A DNA stretch of 64,000 bases from Adiantum capillus-veneris. Its lineage: Eukaryota; Streptophyta; Polypodiopsida; Polypodiales; Pteridaceae. Numbering within the stretch: the first letter of the stretch is position 1; each line of letters begins with the position of its first letter. The DNA lies in NCBI GenBank assembly GCA_014529385.2, contig CM043959.1:90734529-90798528 (forward strand). Reading direction: 5' to 3'. Of the stretch, positions 56,385 to 64,000 are shown in pieces. Made by a program: the position numbers and the translations under genes. Under the pieces are notes generated by a model. It saw only the letters and a list, made by a program, of their open reading frames with translations, searched no databases and was not told where the DNA came from.

Positions 56385-57979
56385 TGTAACATTTAATGGC
56401 CTAATAACTTATGTGTAGCGGAAATTAGCATGAACATAGTGGGCATTTCATTAGAGTAGATTCCTAATGAGAATTACAAGAGTGCTTGGGTGGAGAGAGC
56501 AACAAAAAGCATAACACCTAGTTAGATAGCATCGACAATACTTTCAAAAGAGAGAGCAATTAAGCTATTGACAACAATTGAGGACTGGATTTTCATGGAG
56601 CCGGTCCCCCCTCCAAAAGGCTTTGTATTATGGTTTCTCCCATCAAGAGAGACATTGTACAATACAATTCTTTGTGTTCCTTCAAGACTAGCTAGTGCAA
56701 TGAATATGGAAACTTCATGCACTAAGCAAAACACTTAACAAACACAACTTGAATTATCCCCTTTCTCAGACCCAAGACCTCACACACCTTCGAAGATGGT
56801 GAGAGCTAGCAGGGTATGAGAGTAGATTGAGAGGAAGAAGGAGTATCTTACGAGAAAGATGTACATCTCCTCACATAATCACTCATATGTAGCATAACTT
56901 ATCTTAGTAATTAGCTTGGTAGAGGAGATGAGCATGCATTGAAGCTTGGCTCTTGGTTGGATCTGCATCCACATGCCAAGACAGTGTTGATGTAGGCTTA
57001 TATCTCACAAGCTTGGAGTAGGTGATGAGTTCTCCATTAAAGCTTGGGAAGAGATAGTCTTCTCTTTCTTCACACATGAGCTTGTGTGAGTGTGTGTGTG
57101 TGATAATGCCTTGCAAAAATCAGCCCCCTCTCTCTCTTGGGCGAGCCCTCTTGCTAAATGCTCTTCCTGAAGCCTCATTGGCCCTCCCCAAGTCAAGCCA
57201 ATTACAATTAAGCAGCTTAAGTGATAGCCTTCTGACATGTGTCCCCCTTTCCCCTTTTGTGAGAGCTTTAGGTAATTAAATAATTAAACTAAACTCTCAT
57301 TGGACCCCTTTTCCTCCTGGCCAATAGGAATCAGGCAAGCCATGGGGCTCCTGAATGCTCATTGGACCCCTTGGGAGACTGTCCAATAGTCTTCTAGGAG
57401 ACTTAATTCTCATTGGTTTCTTTTATTAAATGTTTTTAAATTAATTAAACTAGATTTACTCTAGCTTAATTTTCATTGGTCCACTTCAAGGGTCATCCAA
57501 TAGAAATTGGGCACACCTTGTGGGCATCTGGCCTAGGGAGCTGACATGTGTCCCTCATTCCCTTTGTGTAAAGGGAGCCTCTCTGTGTGTGTGTGTGTGT
57601 GGCTTTCTCTCTCATCCCCTACCTTTAGGGCTCGCCCCCTCCCATGTAGGGATGTGCAAAGACTTTTAGGGCACACACAAAGCATCCAATTTTCCCTAGG
57701 GTTGACCTTTGGACACAACCTTTGAATTTTGGAACCTTAGCATTTTGGAAGTCTTAATGGGCTGAACCTTAGGGTCTTTTTAGCCCATTGTTGCACATGG
57801 CTCTTTTGCAGATGGCCCCCCCTTTGGATCCCTATTTTCCCTCCTTTGGATCCCTACTGTGGCCGGTTTGCTAGCTTAACCAATATTCTAGCTTTTTCTC
57901 CCCTGCCCTTCCCCACATTAAATGATCAGTTTAATATGAGAAAATCATTTAGGAGAATTAGATATTGATTATTATGACA
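56385..57979 (-). repeat. 5' LTR of element B
   Basis: On the plus strand it runs from TGTAACATTTAATGG (56385) to ATTATGACA (57979), with the primer-binding site immediately to the left. Confidence 0.9.
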
Positions 57980-58044
57980 TTGAAGTTTAAGTTGATACAA
58001 ATCTGTACCGAATTGGGCACCTGTAGCTGAGGGGACAAAAATGA

Positions 58045-58290
58045 AATCAATGCACGCGCTTGAAGTGCTCACTTTGTGGAACGTGGCAGTCTTTTCAGAT
58101 CAGTGATCGGAGTTTTGATTGCCAAGATATTGGCCGTTAAATATTCATCGGGGGCTAGTTTCGTACCAGTTTGGTCCACTCGATCGATATGCCATCCAGT
58201 GTTTTTTGGAGCTTGGCACAACTCTAGAGGGTAGTACTCAGTGTATGGGGCTAGTAAAAAGTGACTATGCATCAATCGGCACCCGGGGCA
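58045..58290 (+). repeat. Dispersed repeat X, copy 3
   Basis: GCGCTTGAAGTGCTC, GTGATCGGAGTTTTGATTGC, CGGGGGCTAGTTTCG and GCATCAATCGGC align along about 240 bp with copy 1 at 20880-21140. No open frame is conserved. Confidence 0.55.
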
Positions 58291-58481
58291 AAAAGATATA
58301 ACAAGTTAAAGTGTGTGCCAGTTGTTGACTACGTGTTAGCAGATGATTTTGTGCCAATCTGTTGCCATGATGGTGTCCGTAGCCGAACGTGAAGGGAAGG
58401 TCTTTCATCAAATTCAATCATTTATACTTTCATCATGAAGGGGAGAGGCACCGTACCCAAGATATTGAAATGAGCAACTAA

Positions 58482-58737
58482 ATTCATGACGATATGCTAG
58501 CAGAGGGCTTTAGGAGGACATCTAGAGTCCATGAATGTTTTGTTGAATTATATGCCAATTGTGGTGGCATTACGAAAGCACAAAAAGTTCTTGCTGATAT
58601 CTTTGTCTGAATGACATCTCATGGAGCGTATTGATTGTGGGATATGATAATGTTAGACAGGGGCTGCACGAGAAAGATGTTGTGCTTGGCAATTCTTTGT
58701 CGGTATGTACACCAAATGTGGTGCCCTTACAAAGTGG
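58482..58737 (+). pseudogene. PPR (pentatricopeptide repeat) protein relic
   Basis: IHDDMLAEGF (58482), CFVELYANCGGITKAQKVL (about 58540), then after a stop and frameshifts GLHEKDVVLGNSL and VGMYTKCGALTK. These match the plant PLS-class PPR phrases (V.MYAKCG..., A..VFD). Such proteins bind organelle RNA for editing or processing. Only about two repeats survive, and no E or DYW domain is present. Confidence 0.65.
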
Positions 58738-59509
58738 CTAGGCCACTCAATTAAGTTAATAGCCGCCAGCCCAAAGCTAAGGGGGTTAGTGGCCGCCCAC
58801 CAAGTCAAAGGCTGCCCAAATAATTAAATAAGGGCTTGAGTGTGGATGGGGGGAAGAACATGGCGAAGCGCGTAGGGGAGAGAAGATACGCTCATAGCGC
58901 GCGATATAAAACTAGAACGAGCAAGTCGACGAAGCGTAAAATGTTCATCACGCCATGACGGCCATTTTCAGTTTCGGCCTTGCAGAATTTTGTGCACCTC
59001 GACATCCGACACTGCCATGTCATTAGAGGTCATTTTTGCACTCCCTAGCAATGACGGCATCGTTGCTGCTAAGGGAGGAGGCAAGCTTAAAATAGGGGGT
59101 TTCGTTTTTAGTGTATGCAAGGAGAGGAAAACAATAACGTGTAAGAGGGTTGTGGGAGTTGTGATGTCAGGCGAGGAAGGTACAGGGAGCTCAGAAGGTG
59201 ACGAAGGCAAGCTCTCTCTTCCTCTTGCTCTCATCCTCGGCTAGAGAAGGAAGGGGCTTCAAGAGCTCAAATGGGAGAAGAACAGAGGAAAGCTCGCTCT
59301 TTCTTTCTCTCATCCTCGGTTAGAGAAGGAAGGGGATCCGAGAGCTTGAAGGGGAGAAGAACAGAGGAAAGCTCGCTCTTTCTTTCTCTCGTCCTCGGCT
59401 ACCAAAGCAAGGAGAAAAGGCATTAGGAGATTTCTGAGGTCTTTTGGAGGGTCTTTTGGAAGAGAGAGGAAAATAAGCTCCTCCAATGAGAGAAGAGCCT
59501 ACGTTACGT
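58738..59509. other. Noncoding; 79-bp tandem duplication at about 59235-59400
   Basis: TAGAGAAGGAAGGGG occurs at 59242 and 59321, followed by GAACAGAGGAAAGCTCGCTC in both. An 84-codon frame at 58990-59244 and its antisense are unrecognised. No gene is supported. Confidence 0.5.
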
Positions 59510-60345
59510 AGAAAAATAGATTGATATTAACAAAAATATAAAAGGTGTCTCTCTCCTCATTTAATAATCTACTGGTCCTTGAAGACGATCACTCTCTTTC
59601 ATTTAATGCGAGCACCTTTTTCAGAAGGTAGATGCGGTGCATTTGATACGGCTTACGTCATCACTAGAACTCAAAAAGTTACAAAACTATCAAGTGGTGG
59701 AAGATTTTGAAACTTTTGATACTGTCAATGCGTCCGGAACGCCCAAATATCCTAGAAATGAATGTCCAATTGCCTCGCTCCGACATCCAAAGAGGCAAAG
59801 AATGTCAAAAACCCCTAAAAGAACATTTTACTAACGGCGCATGAGAGGGCATTCCAGAATTTTGGAATGCCTCCTCGCGCGCCGTTAGTAAAAAGCCCCT
59901 TTTTTCCTCTTTTAGGGAGCTTTTTGAGAGGAAAATGTCAAAAAACCTCTGAAAAGGGGCTTTTTTGAAAGATAATTGTCCAAAAATCACTAAAAAGAGC
60001 TTTGTACTAACGGCGCGCAGAGGGGCATTCTAGAATTTTAGAATGCCTCCTCCCGCGCCTTAAGTAAAAAGCCATTTTTTTGGGTTTTTTGACATTTTTT
60101 GCCTCTCCGGATGTCGGAATGAGACAAGTAGACATTCGTTTTTAGGGTATTTTGGCGTTCCGGATGCATTGGTGGTGTCAAAAGCCTCAAAATCTATCAC
60201 TATTTGACAGTTTGTGACTTTTCAACTTTCAATGATGACGTAAGCTGCATTGAATGCGTCGCACCTGCCTCCTGAAAAAGACGCTCGCATTAAATAAAAA
60301 AGTGACCGTTTTCAAGGACGATTGGGAATATAAATCTACTTTTTA
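59510..60345. mobile_element. Large foldback (inverted-repeat) element with nested hairpins
   Basis: Outer arms of about 250 bp (59575-59825 and 60060-60330) are reverse complements with scattered mismatches. Examples are ATTTAATGCGAGC / GCTCGCATTAAAT, GGCTTACGTCATCA / TGATGACGTAAGC and TGCGTCCGGAACGCC / GGCGTTCCGGATGCA. The interior has two hairpins about 177 bp apart. TTTTACTAACGGCGC (59826) pairs with GCGCCGTTAGTAAAA (59879) around GGCATTCCA...TGGAATGCC, and a more diverged copy lies at about 60005-60068. No coding sequence. A foldback or MULE-like non-autonomous element is most likely. Confidence 0.75.
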
Positions 60346-60587
60346 GAGTGTCTGTTGTCCTTTTGGACGTACTCACAAAGTGCAAGTGCATTTTAAAAAA
60401 AGTTTCTAGAGAGAGGAATACAATTTCTTACAAGGCCCTCCAAATGACCTCCGAAATTTTCTAATGAAAACTGGCTATTTCTTTCTCTCGTCCTTGGCTA
60501 CCAAGGAAAGGAGAAGAGGAAAGCTTGCTCTTTCTCTCTCTCGTTCTTGGCAAGGCAAAGAAGGAAAGAATAAGGCAAACCAAAGCG

Positions 60588-60645
<58 letters not shown>

Positions 60646-61149
60646 AGGCAAAGCAAAGGGTTCTTTCTCTCGTGCTTGAGAAATAAAGCTCTCAAAGGAA
60701 GAGACAAGCAAGGAGTCGAAGGCAACAAGCAAAACTTGGGTTAAAGCTCAACAAAGCGGGATTCTTTCTCTCTCTTATATTAGCAACACAAGGAAAATTT
60801 TTGCGGCAATTCAACATGTTAAGTCTTATATTCTTCAACACTGATCGCCAGCGGACATTTTGAATCATTGCAGGCTAAACTAATTTGGACTATATTTTGT
60901 AAACGATAGCTTAAACTTCTTAATTTGCAATTAATTAAGTTAACGATGCTCTTAATAGCACTGCCTTGGCTATTGTGCGTCGGATTTTATCAGCATCATA
61001 AAATTCAATTACTTCAGCACTTTGTTATTGTTTCGAAGAGGCTACTTGACAATTTTGCGATGTGGTGCATCTTTTCCTTCTCTCTTCTCCCACAGCTAGC
61101 AGCCCGCGCTGACCCGGCTCACATTTCGAGCACATATCCCCCGATAGCG
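60346..61149. repeat. Noncoding with (TC)n microsatellite at 60590-60643
   Basis: A pure TC run of about 54 bp lies within CT-rich sequence resembling the 59235-59400 repeats (CTTTCTCTCTCTCGTTCTTGG). Nothing else recognised. Confidence 0.7.
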
Positions 61150-61560
61150 TGTGGAGCGGGGGTGGGCAGCATGCAGCAGCCACGTGCTGCCACGAGGCCA
61201 AGGACGCTGCAGAACACGTGGCCACATATTGGCCACGCAAGCCACCTCGCGGCCATGTGTTTTTCCACGTATACCATCGGCAGCTGATGATACATGTGGC
61301 ATGCCACGTTGGCCATGTGGTCTCGCACATCGACAGCCACGTGGCATGACACGTAGCATCTTTTGATGCCATGTGTCATGCCACATGTGCTGTCGCCCAA
61401 TGACAGTACGCGTGGCACGCCAAGTGGCCACGACACTGCCGACATGGCCAACCACATGGCCTACGTGGCATGCCATGTGTACCGTCGGTTGTCGACAGTA
61501 CACGTGGCAAACCACATGGCCATGAGGCGGCCTGCATGGCATCTCCGTAGCCACGTGGTT
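61150..61560. promoter_or_regulatory. CACGTG-rich degenerate repeat upstream of the promoter
   Basis: Repeating words such as CACGTGGCATGCCACGTTGG produce at least five CACGTG G-boxes (about 61180, 61215, 61337, 61501, 61553) plus many CATGTGGC variants. A unit of GTCGnnnnnnGACAGTACACGTGGCA type appears about three times. G-boxes bind bZIP and bHLH factors. It lies 470-880 bp upstream of a TATA box. Confidence 0.45.
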
Positions 61561-61669
61561 TGTCATGGGGGGGATGCGTGGCCCTTGGGCTATGCCCCGC
61601 CTAGTGAGCATGGGGCCATGGGGCCAGGCGGGGACACACGCTGCCGCGTGGCAGCGTGTGGCCCTCGTC

Positions 61670-61717
61670 CACCCCACGTACACACGCACACACATGCTAA
61701 GGCTTCTATGTGTGTTG

Positions 61718-61751
<34 letters not shown>

Positions 61752-61980
61752 ACACACACACATGCCAACGCGGGGTGTGTATGTGTGTGTAGTGTCACAC
61801 ACACACGGAAGTGCGAGGTGTGTGTGTGTGTGTGTGCACGCGCATTGTGTCACACACACACAAACGCACACCCACACACGAACGCATGTCATCATACATA
61901 CACACACACACATTGCACGTCCATCACATACACACACACATAGACACGTGCACCCACCTCACACACACACACACACACAT
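61670..61980. repeat. CA/TG microsatellite cluster
   Basis: Several CA runs alternate with TG runs (for example about 61720-61748 CA and 61819-61834 TG), so opposite orientations occur within 300 bp. All long His/Thr or Val/Cys frames here are artefacts. Confidence 0.85.
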
Positions 61981-62030
61981 ATCTCGAATATAAAAAATAA
62001 ATTAAAAATAATTATTTTTTAATTTGAAAA

Positions 62031-62040
62031 CTTTATAAAG
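62031..62040 (+). promoter_or_regulatory. TATA box of the ParB-like gene
   Basis: CTTTATAAAG stands about 190 bp before ATG 62233, followed by a CT/A-rich 5' leader typical of plant genes (TCATATCACTCACAACTC, then TCTCATCATCTCTAC). The perfect inverted repeat AGAGCTT-TAG-AAGCTCT (62039-62055) lies just downstream. Transcription would start near 62065; this is inferred. Confidence 0.5.
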
Positions 62041-62232
62041 AGCTTTAGAAGCTCTTCTTCATATCACTCACAACTCTTAGCTCTTCATTTTCTCATCATC
62101 TCTACTTTTTTATCTTACACTAATTTATCATTCAAGCTTTCCTTTGATCCCACTTTCTTTCTCTCAATATCTTAACTTCAATTTCTTATAAGCCATACCT
62201 TTATCTATTTTCATTAATTCTTTACATAAACC

Positions 62233-64000
62233 ATGAGAACAAGAAATCAATCCAAAAACAATGGTGCCGTGGATGAAGTTTATGTTACTACGTTGCAAGA
62301 AGTCCCTCCACGATGCACTCAAGAGAGTGAACAATCTCAAGCCTTAAGCTCTCTAGATCGGATCGTGCCCGTTGTAGCCGGTGTGGGTGGAACAACGTAA
62401 TCAAGTGGAGAATTTAGCCATCATGTGGAAACTGCTACCACAACAGAAGACATAGGAAATGAAGCGTTTGAAAATGTGATCGACAAGAATATTTATTTGG
62501 GTTGGGTGGATTCTCATAGAGCTCCCTATGATGGCAAACTTCCACGCTTACCTCTATTTTGACTTTTTTCGAGCCTCGCCATCCACACACATGATGACCA
62601 TGTGGTGGATTTGCAACTCTCCATTGGAAATAAAAGCTACCAACCAACCATGGCAATATTTATTGTAATAGAGCGGATTCCTGAGGATGATCATAAGCAA
62701 TTCTCTTGTTGTGGTCACACTTCGAGAGATTCTGCAATGTCATATGACTTGGATGAGGAGCTTCATCTAATCACCGAGCTTAATCACATGGTCGAGAAGT
62801 ACTTTGTGGTTTGGAATGGAAATCACAGATTGAAGGCATGGATGTGGTGGATGAACGAGAACGACATCCCAATTGAGAAGGCACCAAGAGTGGAGTGCGT
62901 ACTTGTCGATTTTCAACCCCATGAAACAATGGAGTCTCTATTGGTTTTGGGAATGATAAACAGGTAAATCCAATTGGTTTTGCAAATGTAAATGCATCTT
63001 ATTGTTTTTGACAATGTGTATTACATCCAGGTGTTAAACAGGGCCGCAAGGGTCTCAGTCCCTCACACCACTACACATGATATATTCATGATGAGAAAGC
63101 TAGGGTTGGCAGACCCAACTTCACTCCTACAAAATGAGCGCTTCTGGCAGTTGAGAGGGCTTTGAACTTTAGGGGTCCAAACAAATCAAAGTGGCTAAAA
63201 TTGCCAATGGCTATTCTTGCTCAACGCATTTGGAAGGTATGCTTGAAAGCAATGCTAAATGAGAATATGTTTTGATTATGAATTCTTATTGTATATGTTT
63301 TGATTGTGTCCTTAGCAAATGATAAGAAGAGTTAGATGCTATGTACAATAGTAAAACTGAAGGGTTGCCATCAGAAGGGAGTTTTGACTACGACTTGGAA
63401 CCTGACGTATACGAGCAAAGTATCGTTTTTGTGCTATCTCAAGCAGAGCAGTATTTCATGTGCAAAGGGCTTGAGATAGAAACAATTGCAAATCCAAAAA
63501 ATATCAACGACTTTTTTTTTAAATATATACCATTTACAAGCTGGGGCAAGAAGACCACCAGAACGACACCCTCTAGAGTGGAAGAGGTTGCAAGTGCACG
63601 CATTAGCCCAAAAGAGTAAGTAAATGTCATTTAAGTCTTTTGATATCTTTCTCTTTTAATTATATCACGATGGAAAAGAAGACTCCCTTTTCCTTTTCTA
63701 GGAAGTGCCGCTTAATTGACCTGCTCGAAGGTGGTGATGCAACCTTGAAAGAGAATGGCATAGGGTTGATGGAGAAGGCATGGATCCAGTGGCTTTGATA
63801 TCATGTGTATTGGTGGCAATTGGAAAGGTGGATCAAGTGATTATATCCATGAATCAATTTGTTGGTGATCTAACTTGTATCATATTATTTCCTGTAGGAG
63901 AGTGCTTGAGATGGCCAAGAAAACAGAGGGCAAGAATCAACACGTTGCCATCCAACACGAGAAGACTGAAGAGAGGCATGGTTGCACACTCGCACACACA
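62233..64000 (+). pseudogene. Multi-exon gene with ParB-like GNHR motif, broken, runs off window
   Basis: Exon 1 starts MRTRNQSKNNGAVDEVYVTT. It is interrupted by in-frame TAA (62398) and TGA (62560), then is open through VVWNGNHRLKAWMWWMNEN to MINR at donor CAG/GTAAAT (62964). G-N-H-R resembles the ParB/sulfiredoxin-like fold motif. Exon 2 (about 63042-63236) reads VSVPHTTTHDIFMMRKLGLA but needs a frameshift before GPNKSKWLKLPMAILAQRIW. Exon 3 (about 63326-63615) reads GSFDYDLEPDVYEQSIVFVL and ends at AGA/GTAAGT. Exon 4 starts after TTTTCTAG (63702) with KCRLIDLLEGGDATLKENG. A further exon may start at 63898. Two stops and a frameshift suggest a pseudogene. Confidence 0.55.

Larger units (their letters stand above)
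49866..57979 (-). mobile_element. Element B: Ty3/gypsy chromovirus, A family, minus strand
   Basis: 8114 bp. LTRs lie at 49866-51460 and 56385-57979 (both 1595 bp, few differences). A primer site TGGTATCAAAGC lies at 56383-56372, gag to protease at 55970-54138 and pol at 54141-51817. TTGA flanks it on both sides (49862-49865 and 57980-57983), a 4-bp duplication or a 5-bp one that has lost a base. A deletion of about 796 bp relative to A removes the end of protease and most of RT. It is defective, but otherwise the best-preserved copy. Confidence 0.92.

Noticed and set aside
61096-62022. Frames up to 221 codons rich in Cys/Val or His/Thr
   Set aside because: They come from CA/TG repeats and the CACGTG repeat in several frames and both strands.

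Overview
The window is plant nuclear DNA made almost entirely of nested, broken mobile elements with a few degenerate host-like gene pieces. No gene looks intact from start to stop. The evidence for a plant is Ty3/gypsy elements primed by initiator-Met tRNA with a C-terminal chromodomain, an OTA-type (Athila/Tat-like) gypsy element, a CACTA TNP2 relic, and a pentatricopeptide-repeat (PPR) fragment. The PPR wording and the repeat load fit a large-genome, non-seed vascular plant such as a fern. That assignment is an inference, not shown by any marker.

Region by region. 1-2.45 kb is AT-rich with a possible solo LTR. 2.45-19.72 kb is a tandem LTR-gag-LTR-gag-LTR array of a gag-only retroelement, called family R here. 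A chromovirus, element A (7845-16084), sits inside the middle R LTR with an exact 5-bp target duplication. 19.72-20.43 kb is a piece of an A-family LTR. 20.4-33 kb holds an old dispersed repeat, a possible spliced gene fragment, three tandem hairpin units (24.3-25.1 kb), a GA minisatellite and a 106-bp tandem repeat. 33.1-35.9 kb is a CACTA transposase relic bracketed by a palindromic satellite of about 171 bp. 36.1-41.7 kb is a truncated minus-strand OTA-type gypsy element (D) inserted in the gag of an old A-family copy (C, 41.7-47.3 kb). 47.3-49.9 kb has microsatellites, a SWIM zinc-finger relic and the dispersed repeat, which is interrupted by element B (49866-57979, minus strand, A family). 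58-60.4 kb has another copy of the dispersed repeat, a PPR relic and a large foldback structure. 60.5-64 kb has TC/CA microsatellites, a CACGTG-rich repeat, a recognisable core promoter and a multi-exon but broken gene with a ParB-like GNHR motif, which runs off the window.

Function. Elements A, B and C are three ages of one chromovirus family (LTR about 1.6 kb, Gag with an Arg/Ser-rich segment, protease, RT, RNase H, integrase, chromodomain). A and B carry different internal deletions, so neither encodes a complete polyprotein. Family R encodes only a Gag-like protein and would have depended on enzymes supplied by another element. The nesting gives a relative order: R and C are older, D entered C, and A entered R; B entered the dispersed repeat.
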